Below, piece by piece: positions 1 to 7,574 of a stretch of 64,000 nt of DNA; positions within the stretch are counted from its first letter, which is position 1, and every line of letters starts with the position of its first letter. Position numbers and translations under genes: made by a program. The stretch comes from Lachnospiraceae bacterium (GTDB lineage Bacteria; Bacillota; Clostridia; Lachnospirales; Lachnospiraceae): positions 1-64,000 of the forward strand of contig JAEEVO010000002.1 in the NCBI GenBank assembly GCA_016290905.1. The letters are read 5' to 3'. The notes under the pieces were generated by a model. It made no database searches, was not told the DNA's origin, and saw nothing but the letters and a program-made list of their open reading frames with translations.

Positions 1-551
1 AGAAGCAGGCGCAGGACGCCGTGAAGGATGCTGCGAACCGCTGCGGCATGTACTATGTCAACCAGCGTTGGCTGGGCGGCATGCTGACCAACTTCCGCAC
101 GATCCAGACCCGTATCGCAAGACTTCGTGCGATCGAGAAGATGTCCGAAGAAGGCACCTTCGACGTCCTTCCCAAGAAGGAAGTTGCCGCGCTCCGCAAG
201 GAATGGGACAAGCTTGAGAAGAACATCGGCGGCATCAAGGAGATGAAGAAGCTGCCCGACGCCATCTTCGTCATCGACCCCAAGAAAGAACACATCTGCG
301 TTCAGGAAGCCCGCGCGCTGGGCATCACGCTCGTCGGTATGTGCGACACCAACTGCGATCCCGAAGAACTGGATTTCGTGATCCCGGGCAACGACGACGC
401 GATCCGCGCCATCAAACTGATCGCCGACACCATGGCTGACGCTGTCGTGGAAGCGAACCAGGGCGAGACCGCCGAGACCGAAGTCCCCGCCGAGACGGAA
501 GATGCAGCCGAAGAGGCCGAAGAAGCTGTCGAAGAGACCACCGAAGAATAA
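1..551 (+). CDS. rpsB: 30S ribosomal protein S2, 5'-truncated by the window edge
   Basis: This is the C-terminal part of ribosomal protein S2, a small-subunit protein needed for translation initiation. The reading frame is open from the first bases of the window, so the ATG at 21 in the ORF track is internal and the true start lies upstream. S2 signatures visible are '[11 protein letters not shown]' near the left edge and 'DAIFVIDP' followed by '[12 protein letters not shown]' in the middle. The last 35 or so residues form a Glu/Ala/Thr-rich acidic tail of a type often seen in Clostridia. The gene ends 15 bp before the tsf start, giving the usual rpsB-tsf operon. Codons are unusually rich in third-position C/G (GCC, ATC, GTC, CCC) compared with the rest of the window. 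Confidence 0.97.
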   Translation, partial: KQAQDAVKDAANRCGMYYVNQRWLGGMLTNFRTIQTRIARLRAIEKMSEEGTFDVLPKKEVAALRKEWDKLEKNIGGIKEMKKLPDAIFVIDPKKEHICVQEARALGITLVGMCDTNCDPEELDFVIPGNDDAIRAIKLIADTMADAVVEANQGETAETEVPAETEDAAEEAEEAVEETTEE

Positions 552-566
552 CTGGAGGATATGACA

Positions 567-1505
567 ATGCAGATCACCGCATCTATGGTCAAAGAGTTAC
601 GTGAAGTCACCGGCGCCGGCATGATGGACTGCAAGAAGGCTCTTGCGGAAGTCGACGGCGATATGGAGAAGGCTGTTGACTACCTTCGTGAGAAAGGCCT
701 CGCGGGCGCCCAGAAGAAGGCCGGCCGCATTGCCGCCGAAGGTATCGTCATGAACCTCGTTTCCGAGGATCAGAAGCATGCCGTCACGGTCGAAGTCAAC
801 GCTGAGACCGACTTCGTCGCGAAGAACGAGAAGTTCCGCGGTTATGTCGAAGAAGTCGCCGCACAGATCCTGAACTCCGACGTTGAGAACATCGAAACGT
901 TCCTGGCAGCGCCCTGGGCGCTGGATCCCTCGCTGACCGTCGAGCAGAAGCTTTCCGAGATGATCTCCGTCATCGGCGAGAACATGCGGATCCGCCGCTT
1001 CGAGAAGGTCAACGCCGAGAACGGCTTTGTCGCTTCCTACATCCATGGCGGCGGCAAGATCGGCGTCCTCGTGAAGGTCGAAAGCGACGTCTTCAACGAA
1101 GAGCTGAAGGAAATGGCCAGAAACGTCGCGATGCAGATCGCCGCGCTTCGCCCGCAGTTCTGCTCCGACGCGGATGTCCCGGCCGACTTCATCGAGAAGG
1201 AGACCGCGATCCTCAAAGCACAGATCGACAATGATCCGAAGGAAATGAACAAGCCTGAGAAGGTCAAGGAAGGCATGATCCGCGGACGCCTTCAGAAGGA
1301 ACTCAAGGAAGTCTGCCTGATGGACCAGATCTATGTCAGAGCTGAAGACGGCAAGCAGATCGTGAAAGATTACGTCGCCCAGACCGCAAAGGCGAACGGT
1401 GCGAACCTCAAGATCGTGTCCTTCATCCGCTTTGAGACCGGTGAAGGCCTTGAGAAGAGGAACGAAGACTTCGCTGCAGAAGTTGCTAAACAGATGGGAC
1501 AGTAA
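567..1505 (+). CDS. tsf: Elongation factor Ts
   Basis: EF-Ts is the guanine-nucleotide exchange factor that recycles EF-Tu. The N-terminal UBA-like segment 'MVKELREVTGAGMMDCKKAL' and the EF-Tu contact motif 'TDFVAKNEKF' are plain. Length is 312 aa from the start chosen here, normal for Clostridia. The ORF track starts at 561, but GGAGG at 554-558 is only 2 nt from that ATG and 8 nt from the ATG at 567, and starting at 567 gives the family-typical MQITASMVKEL. It follows rpsB in one operon. Like rpsB it is GC3-rich relative to the other genes here, which is also why a long antisense ORF (597-1577, minus) appears across it. Transcription probably ends at the hairpin just downstream. Confidence 0.98.
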   Translation: MQITASMVKELREVTGAGMMDCKKALAEVDGDMEKAVDYLREKGLAGAQKKAGRIAAEGIVMNLVSEDQKHAVTVEVNAETDFVAKNEKFRGYVEEVAAQILNSDVENIETFLAAPWALDPSLTVEQKLSEMISVIGENMRIRRFEKVNAENGFVASYIHGGGKIGVLVKVESDVFNEELKEMARNVAMQIAALRPQFCSDADVPADFIEKETAILKAQIDNDPKEMNKPEKVKEGMIRGRLQKELKEVCLMDQIYVRAEDGKQIVKDYVAQTAKANGANLKIVSFIRFETGEGLEKRNEDFAAEVAKQMGQ

Positions 1506-1522
1506 GACTATCCGCAGAAAAA

Positions 1523-1565
1523 ATGAAACCGACTGACAAGCTTGCTTGCACAGCCGGTTTTTTTG
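1523..1565 (+). terminator. Probable Rho-independent terminator of rpsB-tsf
   Basis: Just after the tsf stop, AAACCGACTG pairs with CAGCCGGTTT (one mismatch) around a loop, and the right arm runs into a stretch of seven T residues. Position and T-tract fit an intrinsic terminator. Confidence 0.75.
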
Positions 1566-1572
1566 TGCCAAC

Positions 1573-1865
1573 GGCACTATTCACCATCCGGACAAAGCGG
1601 CACTCATAAACCCGTTGGCTGCGCCATCGGACGCTGCTGCGCAGCTTATGTTTATTCGTGTGTTTTGTCCAGCCTTCGTGCCAACGGCACTATTCACCGT
1701 CCGGACAAAGCCCACTCATAAACCCGCTGGCTGCGCCATCGGACGCTGCTGCGCAGCTTATGTTTATTCGTGTGTTTTGTCCAGCCTTCGTCACAAACAT
1801 AAAAAAAGGGAATCTGCAAGCGAGCTTGCGATTCCCTTTTTATTATGTTTGCGGTGAATAGTGCC
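1573..1865 (-). repeat. Structured repeat family A: one full copy plus an extra 113-bp unit
   Basis: A 113-bp unit (1567-1679) is followed by a near-identical second unit (1680-1792) and a hairpin (1801-1841). The outer ends are perfect 13-bp inverted repeats, GGCACTATTCACC (1573-1585, repeated at 1686-1698) and GGTGAATAGTGCC (1853-1865). The minimal element 1686-1865 is 180 bp. Read on the minus strand, the order is outer arm, hairpin, CACGAATAAAC, GCTGCgcaGCAGC hairpin, GTTTATGAGTG, outer arm. The same order recurs at 63429-63616 and, less the 5' outer arm, at 55090-55439. It fills the gap between the convergent tsf and MCP genes. ORFs listed here (1546-1857, 1658-1861) are products of the repeat and not genes. 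Confidence 0.85.
1801..1841. terminator. Strong hairpin inside repeat A, possible bidirectional terminator
   Basis: GGGAATC..GCAAGC pairs with GCTTGC-GATTCCC around a very short loop. A-rich sequence precedes the hairpin and T-rich sequence follows it, so either strand would yield a hairpin plus U-tract. It lies between the 3' ends of tsf and the chemoreceptor gene, where a two-way terminator would be useful. It is also the internal hairpin of repeat family A. Confidence 0.6.
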
Positions 1866-1869
1866 TATT

Positions 1870-3543
1870 TCACATCTTGAAGTAGGAGACTGCTTCCTTG
1901 AGGTCATCGGAAAGAGTGTCTATATGGTCACTGTCGCGACTTACCTGACTTACATTCTTAGCGATGGTATTAACGGAGTTGGATACCTCTTCGTTGGTAG
2001 CGGCGGTCTCTTCCGAAATGGCTGACAGGTCGCTTACTGCATTGGTAATGACTGCCTTAATATTGTTAAGCTCATCCGTGATAGCAGATACGGAATTGAT
2101 ATTCTTAACGGAATCCTTGATCTCGGAAACAAGTACATCAAACTTGTCATGTGTGATACCGAGAAGTCTGCGCTCTTCGGTAATGATCTTCTGAACTTCT
2201 CTGGACTGTGATACACATTCCTCGGACTGTTCGGAAATCTCGGACACAATCTCTGTAATTCTGAGAGCAGAGTCATTGGACTGTTCAGCCAGATGCTTGA
2301 TCTCTTCGGCAACAACACCGAAACCGCGTCCGCTTTCTCCTGCACGTGCTGCTTCAATTGAAGCATTGAGTGCGAGCAGGTTGGTCTGATCTGCAATCTC
2401 TGTAATGAAACTGATCATCTCTTCAATCTTGCTGATGGAGTTGTTGGTATCGGTAATCTTTTGAGAGATCGTCTCGATGGCTTCTGCGGACTTCTTGCTG
2501 CTTGAACTCATGTTGGCGATGCAGCTGGAAGCTTCTTCATTAGCTGTAAGCATTTTCTTGGAGCTTGCGTTAAGATGTTCTGTATCGGCAACGATATCCT
2601 CTATCATGGTTCCCATAGAGATAACGTTTGAATTGATTTCCTGAACACTTTCAGCCATTGTTTCGGTAGCCTGTGAAAGGTTATCCATGGATTTCGCAAT
2701 ATGATCAGTTCCTGAAGCAGCCTGCTTAGCAAGACCTACGGTAGAATTGACCGACGACTTCAGCTCTTCTGTTGAAGAACGGATCTTCGAAATGGACTCA
2801 CCGAGTGCTTCGGAAAGACGCTTGGCTGAATCTATAAGAGTTGCAGTCTCGGCAATATTCGAAGATGTCTTAATGTTGACAGGATCACCGTTTGAAAGCT
2901 TCTTGATATTGTTTGCAACGTTTTTAAGAGGCGTGGATACATTCCTTGCAATGAAGTAGGATATAATGGCCATGAGACCGACCAGAACAACACCGCTGAT
3001 AATCACTATAAGGATAAGAGTACGTTTGGTGCTGTTAACGTTTTCGTTGGTCGTTCCGGCAAATGCCATACCCCGGAAGTTTCCTGTACCACCGAGCGGT
3101 GAATAATAAACATAATAGTCTTTACCGTTGATCTGTACACCCTTACCGAAATATTCCTCGCCTGATTTTACTTTTGCGTAAATCTCTGGTGAAGCCTTGG
3201 TGCCTTCGATACGTTTTCCGTTATCATCCTTGATAGAGGTCATAAAACGGACGTCATCCTTGAAGATGGTAAATACAACACCGGTGTCGCTGGTAAGTCT
3301 GTCAATATAAGCTGGATCATATGCAAGAAAACCATCTACAAGATCATTATCGTTTATAAGGTCATATTCATAATACTCTTTGAGACCTTTGGCTGCAAGC
3401 TTTAGTTCTTGTCTGATGTTTTCTTCAAGATTGTTTGTGGAAACCACTGTGCTGAAGATACCCAGGATCAGTAAACCGACGCTAAGCGGAACGATGGATA
3501 GCAGTATCAACAGAACCTTCATAGTAAGCGTACTTTTTTTCAC
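1870..3543 (-). CDS. Methyl-accepting chemotaxis protein with Cache-type sensor
   Basis: A 557-residue transmembrane chemoreceptor that would signal to CheA/CheW. Order of parts: first membrane helix at about residues 9-31, extracellular ligand-binding region to about 170 (single-Cache-like with '[12 protein letters not shown]'), second helix about 174-196, HAMP, then the long cytoplasmic coiled coil. The signalling hairpin tip '[20 protein letters not shown]' is intact, as is the following '[17 protein letters not shown]'. The start is GTG at 3543, preceded by AAGGAG at 7 nt spacing. It is a single gene transcribed towards tsf. The ligand cannot be told from sequence. Confidence 0.95.
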   Translation of the reverse strand: MKKSTLTMKVLLILLSIVPLSVGLLILGIFSTVVSTNNLEENIRQELKLAAKGLKEYYEYDLINDNDLVDGFLAYDPAYIDRLTSDTGVVFTIFKDDVRFMTSIKDDNGKRIEGTKASPEIYAKVKSGEEYFGKGVQINGKDYYVYYSPLGGTGNFRGMAFAGTTNENVNSTKRTLILIVIISGVVLVGLMAIISYFIARNVSTPLKNVANNIKKLSNGDPVNIKTSSNIAETATLIDSAKRLSEALGESISKIRSSTEELKSSVNSTVGLAKQAASGTDHIAKSMDNLSQATETMAESVQEINSNVISMGTMIEDIVADTEHLNASSKKMLTANEEASSCIANMSSSSKKSAEAIETISQKITDTNNSISKIEEMISFITEIADQTNLLALNASIEAARAGESGRGFGVVAEEIKHLAEQSNDSALRITEIVSEISEQSEECVSQSREVQKIITEERRLLGITHDKFDVLVSEIKDSVKNINSVSAITDELNNIKAVITNAVSDLSAISEETAATNEEVSNSVNTIAKNVSQVSRDSDHIDTLSDDLKEAVSYFKM

Positions 3544-3603
3544 GGAAAATCTCCTTTCTGCTTTTTCCCGAGTAATTGTTATATGGAAGAAATTATTATA
3601 TAT

Positions 3604-3632
3604 ATAATAGCAGAAAATGGAGATAAAATCAA
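3604..3632 (-). promoter_or_regulatory. Predicted vegetative promoter for the chemoreceptor gene
   Basis: On the minus strand TTGATT (3627-3632) and TATTAT (3604-3609) are separated by 17 bp, about 60 bp before the GTG start. It resembles a SigA-type promoter and not a flagellar SigD type. Confidence 0.5.
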
Positions 3633-3664
3633 GAAAAAAAGAGTCGTTTTTTACTATTTTTTTG

Positions 3665-4357
3665 TTATTTTAAAGATTGACGCATTGTATTTTTGACAGC
3701 CAGGCCGGAAAGCTCGTGTTTATATAGAAGACAGCTGACAAAATAACATATTATACCGCCTGCTATTATGATGACGTAAGATACAATGATGGTATTGAGA
3801 GGGCTGTCATTGCCATTCATGAGAAACTCCGTGATCTTTACGAACGGGGATTTCGTCTCGTTAAAACTAAGAAACATAAAAGTCATGACCAGGGTAATGC
3901 AGATGATAAGAGACGTCAGATACATCTTGAAAGAGAAGGCGATGTATATGAGCAATACAGTAACAAAGATCGCGGCTTGAATAAGCGCGGAGTAATGAGT
4001 AATGATATCAATTCCGTTATCGGCAAAATCGGGAGCTCCGGCTTTTAATACTCTTATGATGACAAGTACCGTAAATGAAACCAGGCAGCAAAATACCGAA
4101 AGGACGGTAGTACCCGCTGTCTGTATCTTCTTTTTATAAGGAGATGTCTGGACAAGCTTTGCGATAGACGGAGTAAAAGCGAGCTGGAAGATATAGAGTC
4201 CGGATAAGGACAGATATAATCCGCCGAGGTTTGTTGAGCCCATTCCCTGAATCTCGAAAAGCAGCCCGAGCCCGAAGAATGCTGCGCCGAGAATGCACAT
4301 AAGCTTGAATTGTGTACCGTATTTGATTAGTTTAAAGCATATAATTAAATCTTTCAT
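3665..4357 (-). CDS. Multipass membrane protein, probable ABC-2-like exporter subunit
   Basis: A 230-residue protein with about six hydrophobic segments and little else. No family motif is recognised. It is the last gene of a minus-strand operon: GntR regulator, ABC ATPase, 228-aa membrane protein, this protein. That order, with two similar-sized membrane proteins behind an ATPase and a YtrA-type repressor, suggests it is one half of the membrane domain of an exporter. The start is supported by GGAG 5 nt upstream of the ATG. Substrate unknown; assignment as a permease rests on context. Confidence 0.65.
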   Translation of the reverse strand: MKDLIICFKLIKYGTQFKLMCILGAAFFGLGLLFEIQGMGSTNLGGLYLSLSGLYIFQLAFTPSIAKLVQTSPYKKKIQTAGTTVLSVFCCLVSFTVLVIIRVLKAGAPDFADNGIDIITHYSALIQAAIFVTVLLIYIAFSFKMYLTSLIICITLVMTFMFLSFNETKSPFVKITEFLMNGNDSPLNTIIVSYVIIIAGGIICYFVSCLLYKHELSGLAVKNTMRQSLK

Positions 4358-4390
4358 AATGTCTCCGTTCCGTATATGATAAAAAGTCTG

Positions 4391-5077
4391 TTATCTGTAA
4401 TTTTTTTCCGATGTATCGAAAAAGCTGCTGCGATATCCTTTGCGGCAGTCGGTCAAAAGGACAATGGCCATGAGGATGCTGAGCACCTCGGCTGCGGCTG
4501 CGACGATCAGCGGAATGACACTGAATTCTTCGAGTTCCATAGGTATCAGGAAGCTGACTGCGAAGATCAGTATGGTGTTGAACATGGACGCCAGATAAGT
4601 TATGAAAATCTGTACTACCATTGTAGTTGACAAGCGTCTTGATATGAAAAGGATGACTCTGGTGGTAAGATTGGTGATAGGATAGAGAAGCAGGATCAAT
4701 GTTATTGCTATGGGGGAAAGGCCCGGCTCTTCCGAGTAATAAAGCTCGCCGGCTATGAAGCCTACGAATCCGGTCAGATTCAGCAGAGCTTTTATATACA
4801 TATCCGCTTTTAGTGCGGAATCAATAAGATTACTTCCGTAAAAAGAGGATTTGACCATATCCATCCCACGCTGTTTCCTTGCACTTATGCCGCCGAAAGC
4901 ATAGTAATCAAAAAACACATTGGCTATAGAAGCAGTTGCGGTTATTAGGAATACTGCATTTATCCCGAGAAGCTTATCGGCGAAAAAACCGGCGACGATA
5001 AGCAGCAGGGCCAGCAGGATCAGGATCAGCCTGTAATATAATGATGTGAACGCCCTATATTCGGTAAGTTTTTTCAT
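4391..5077 (-). CDS. Multipass membrane protein, second probable ABC exporter subunit
   Basis: A 228-residue protein with roughly six membrane helices, including 'LILILLALLLIVAGFFA' near the N terminus and a paired hydrophobic region at the C terminus. It starts 15 bp after the ATPase gene ends and has GGAG about 9 nt before its ATG, so it is translationally close to its neighbours. It resembles permease partners of YtrA-regulated ABC systems in layout, but no domain can be named with confidence. Likely pairs with the ATPase upstream and the 230-aa protein downstream. Confidence 0.65.
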   Translation of the reverse strand: MKKLTEYRAFTSLYYRLILILLALLLIVAGFFADKLLGINAVFLITATASIANVFFDYYAFGGISARKQRGMDMVKSSFYGSNLIDSALKADMYIKALLNLTGFVGFIAGELYYSEEPGLSPIAITLILLLYPITNLTTRVILFISRRLSTTMVVQIFITYLASMFNTILIFAVSFLIPMELEEFSVIPLIVAAAAEVLSILMAIVLLTDCRKGYRSSFFDTSEKNYR

Positions 5078-5092
5078 GATATCACGCTCCGT

Positions 5093-5992
5093 TTACTGTA
5101 TAAGTGAATTTTTCTTCATTATCGCAACACTTATCTTGAAGAGGCTGGCGGTCTCCGTTGTAATGTCCATGCCGGCCAGCTTGTCGAGATCCTTTGCAAG
5201 ACAGATGCCTTCGAAACCGTAGTTTGAAGAAGACATGGTATAGAGGATCTCCTTTGCCTTTGCGGCATCCTGTGCCTCACCCTTTACTGCGATGTATTTC
5301 TCCTTGAGGTCTTCTACAAAGCCCTGTTCTATAATCTGACCGTGTTCCATTATTATGGCATAATCGGTAACGTTCTCCATATCCGAGATGTTATGTGTCG
5401 AGAAAAATACGCTTCTGTTCTCACCTGAGCTTAAATACTCGCGGATGAGCTCACACAGCTTGTCGCGCATGAGAGGATCGAGAGGAGAAGCGGGCTCGTC
5501 CATTATCAGAACCTCGGTTTCTCTTGCGAGGACGCCTGCGAGCATCAGCTTGGTCTTTGTTCCGTCCGACAGAGTGCTTACCTTTTTGTTTTTGTCAAAT
5601 GTGCCTGCACCGAATATGGCAAGCTCTTTGCACCTGTTACGGAATTTCTCGCTGTTGAAATTTTTGAACAGGAGAGAAGAAAGCTCTTCAACCTGGCCTA
5701 CGGTCCAGTGAGGAAAGTAGTAGTTGTCTGTGCCTGTGTATCCTATGCTTTCCTTTACGACCGGATTGTTTTCGAGATCCTTTTCATTATATTTATCGAA
5801 ATAGCGGATCTCGCCCTTGTAATCCAGACGTATGCCTGTAAGTATATTTAATAAGGTAGTTTTTCCTGCACCGTTCTCTCCGATAAGGGCTGTTGCAAAT
5901 CCTTTGGGGAGTTTGAACTCCGGTACATTGAGGCTGAAATTCTTAAAGTCTTTCCTGATGTTTTTTGCTTCGATGACGCTTGTAAAATCCAT
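5093..5992 (-). CDS. ABC transporter ATP-binding protein
   Basis: A 299-residue nucleotide-binding subunit. Walker A is 'GENGAGKTTLLN', the signature motif is the variant 'LSDGTKTKL', Walker B is 'VLIMDEPASPLD', and the H-loop is in 'FFSTHNISDMENV'. The C-terminal 80 residues form the accessory region common in exporter-type ATPases. The ORF track begins at 6013, but GGAGA lies 4-5 nt before the ATG at 5992, which gives MDFTSVIEAKNI. It is preceded by a structured repeat (family B copy 1) that separates it from the gntR gene, and followed by two membrane proteins. Substrate is unknown; YtrA-linked systems often handle cell-wall stress or peptide antibiotics. Confidence 0.93.
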   Translation of the reverse strand: MDFTSVIEAKNIRKDFKNFSLNVPEFKLPKGFATALIGENGAGKTTLLNILTGIRLDYKGEIRYFDKYNEKDLENNPVVKESIGYTGTDNYYFPHWTVGQVEELSSLLFKNFNSEKFRNRCKELAIFGAGTFDKNKKVSTLSDGTKTKLMLAGVLARETEVLIMDEPASPLDPLMRDKLCELIREYLSSGENRSVFFSTHNISDMENVTDYAIIMEHGQIIEQGFVEDLKEKYIAVKGEAQDAAKAKEILYTMSSSNYGFEGICLAKDLDKLAGMDITTETASLFKISVAIMKKNSLIQ

Positions 5993-6032
5993 AAAGTCTC
6001 CGTTCTGCCGCATTATGCAGCTTATTTCTTCA

Positions 6033-6186
6033 TCAAAGTCACCTCGAAAACGCCTTCAGCGTTTCCTCAGTAACAAAACGATGCTCCGCATCTCATTTCA
6101 GTCGGGGCTTGAACCCCGCCTGAAACGAAGATCTCCCCCCACCTTCGCTACGCTAAGAGGTGGGGGATATCTTCTGTTTTGTTATA
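6033..6186 (-). repeat. Structured repeat family B, copy 1 (gntR-ABC intergenic region)
   Basis: Read on the minus strand, an outer arm TATAACAAAA pairs with TTTTGTTA and encloses three smaller hairpins: one with CCCCCACCT/AGGTGGGGG arms, one with GGGGTT/AGCCCC arms, and GATGCggaGCATC. After the outer stem comes the conserved tail GAGGAAACGC, a short loop, GGCGTTTTCGAGGTGA. The tail ends about 41 nt before the ATG of the ABC ATPase gene. The same outer stem and tail occur at 38294-38355 and 47914-47985, where the inner hairpins differ. It could be an RNA leader element or a mobile repeat. Confidence 0.8.
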
Positions 6187-6195
6187 TAAAATGTT

Positions 6196-6567
6196 TTAAA
6201 TTTCCATATCCATTAATGCTGCCAGGGTGTCGGACAGCTCCTGATTGCTCATGCCGGCTATCTTCGCCGCAGCGATTGCTTCCGTCAGCGCTTCTTCAAC
6301 CTTTCTTAAATGCTGTTCCCTGAGCATCTCCGAATCCTGCGCATTTACATAGAAGCCTTTTCCCTGTGAAGCCGTGACCAGACCCTCGGCCTCCAACTGT
6401 TCGTATGCTTTCATAGTGGTTATGACGCTTATCCTTAAGTCTCTCGCCAGCTCCCTGATGGAGGGGAGGAACTCGCCCTGCTTGTACTTGCCGGCAAGGA
6501 TATCGGTCCTGAACGAATCCGAGATCTGTTTGTAGATCGGGACTCCGCTTGTCTGTGAAATCTTCAA
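6196..6567 (-). CDS. GntR-family transcriptional regulator, YtrA type
   Basis: A 123-residue one-domain regulator. The N-terminal winged helix-turn-helix begins with the typical 'GVPIYKQISDSFRTDI' and contains 'LPSIRELARDLRISVITTMK'. The short C-terminal helical tail, without a sugar- or amino-acid-binding domain, is the YtrA hallmark. The start is TTG at 6567, preceded by AGGTGAT; the track's ATG at 6642 would add 25 residues outside the family's N terminus and lacks a ribosome site. It heads the operon with the ABC genes and probably represses it in the absence of inducer. A candidate operator lies 50-70 bp upstream. Confidence 0.92.
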   Translation of the reverse strand: MKISQTSGVPIYKQISDSFRTDILAGKYKQGEFLPSIRELARDLRISVITTMKAYEQLEAEGLVTASQGKGFYVNAQDSEMLREQHLRKVEEALTEAIAAAKIAGMSNQELSDTLAALMDMEI

Positions 6568-6615
6568 TCGATCACCTCGTTTCAAACTGTTATTGCGCGC
6601 ACTTAACTGTTTATG

Positions 6616-6637
6616 TGTTATATATACACCTATAACA
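6616..6637. promoter_or_regulatory. Candidate operator for the YtrA-type regulator
   Basis: A perfect 7-bp inverted repeat, TGTTATA-8 bp-TATAACA, lies just upstream of the TTG start of the regulator. YtrA-type proteins usually bind dyads near their own promoters, so autoregulation is likely. Binding itself is inferred. Confidence 0.45.
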
Positions 6638-6882
6638 GACAAATGTCAAGCACTTTCTGAAAATAATTTTTATGAATGAGTTCTTACCTATATAAATAGA
6701 AATGTCATGAAGCCGGAAAATGACTGTAAAGGACATGAAGTTGGAGAAAATGTCCAAACGGGGCGGGAGGTTAGTACCGGGGGTATGTGAATATTCACTA
6801 TAAGCAATAGCAAATTTTAAGCATAAATTAGTCAAAAAGCAAAAAAGGTAAAAAAGATGCTTGAACAGGTAAAAGATTTCCA
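6638..6882. other. Intergenic region without a supported gene
   Basis: AT-rich divergent region between the gntR operon and the lipoprotein gene. A 90-aa minus-strand ORF (6611-6883) has no ribosome binding site and no protein-like composition. Apart from the flanking operator and promoter nothing further was identified. Confidence 0.5.
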
Positions 6883-6911
6883 TTTACTTTAAAGTGACAT
6901 TTGATTATACT
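6883..6911 (+). promoter_or_regulatory. Predicted promoter of the 184-aa lipoprotein gene
   Basis: TTTACT (6883-6888) and TATACT (6906-6911) with a 17-bp spacer, 34 bp before the start codon chosen for the downstream lipoprotein. Confidence 0.55.
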
Positions 6912-6944
6912 CAATGTCAAGATGTGAAAGCGGAAGGTTATGAT

Positions 6945-7499
6945 ATGAATAAGAAAAAAACAGTTTCTTATTTATGTATGATGTGCTTTGCAGTCATCCT
7001 GCTTGCAGCCTGTAATAATAAGAAGGTCATAACGGAAGTTACGGGCAGCTGGGCGGCAAGTTATGATAAAAAGACGGAAATCATTTCATTTAATGAAGAT
7101 GGCAGTGCTAAGTACAGAGATAAGGAATATGAAAGCTATTCGTTAAGTGATGGCCGTATAGTTTTTAACGGTGACGAGAAGCTTGAACTTAAATACATAA
7201 AACAGGACAATGTACTGGTTCTTTACGAGCACAAAACTTACACGCTTACAGAAACAAACACCCCGGGCACGGTCATAGGCTTGTGGGAAAACGGAAAAGC
7301 ATCCTATGAGTTCACAACAAAGGGACAGTTCCTTGAGGATGGCGTTTTCGGCGGAGACTACACGGTAGATGAAGAAAATCATAAGATCAAACTCGACTAT
7401 GAAGGTCCGTTCGCCGATACGGAGTTCTACTACAGCATAGAAAACAATGAACTTAAAGTAGAATATCCGTTTAAGATGTACCCTACAGAAAAGGGTTAA
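6945..7499 (+). CDS. Lipoprotein of unknown function
   Basis: A 184-residue protein with a lipoprotein signal peptide: positively charged start MNKKK, hydrophobic stretch, and lipobox 'LLAAC'. The mature part is beta-rich with two similar halves, each beginning with a 'GSW' or 'GLW' turn followed by alternating polar and hydrophobic strands, which resembles small lipocalin-like repeats found in clostridial lipoproteins. The track starts at 6894; the ATG at 6945 has GGAAGG at a good distance and yields a proper signal peptide. It precedes the sugar importer by 75 bp, but no functional link can be shown. Confidence 0.75.
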   Translation: MNKKKTVSYLCMMCFAVILLAACNNKKVITEVTGSWAASYDKKTEIISFNEDGSAKYRDKEYESYSLSDGRIVFNGDEKLELKYIKQDNVLVLYEHKTYTLTETNTPGTVIGLWENGKASYEFTTKGQFLEDGVFGGDYTVDEENHKIKLDYEGPFADTEFYYSIENNELKVEYPFKMYPTEKG

Positions 7500-7574
7500 A
7501 TTTGTTCGATAGGCGGATAACCGCTTACGATAAAACGGCACAAAGATGCCCCATATTTTATAAGGAGGAGAATT

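Noticed and set aside
597-1577. 326-aa minus-strand ORF antisense to tsf
   Set aside because: It exists because tsf is GC3-rich and lacks stops on the other strand; no ribosome site, no family likeness, and tsf is certain.
1546-1861. Two plus-strand ORFs of 103 and 67 aa after tsf
   Set aside because: They run through the 113-bp repeat and the hairpin; their proteins repeat themselves only because the DNA does.
6611-6883. 90-aa minus-strand ORF upstream of gntR
   Set aside because: No ribosome site, Phe/Tyr-rich odd composition, and it overlaps the operator and the regulator start.
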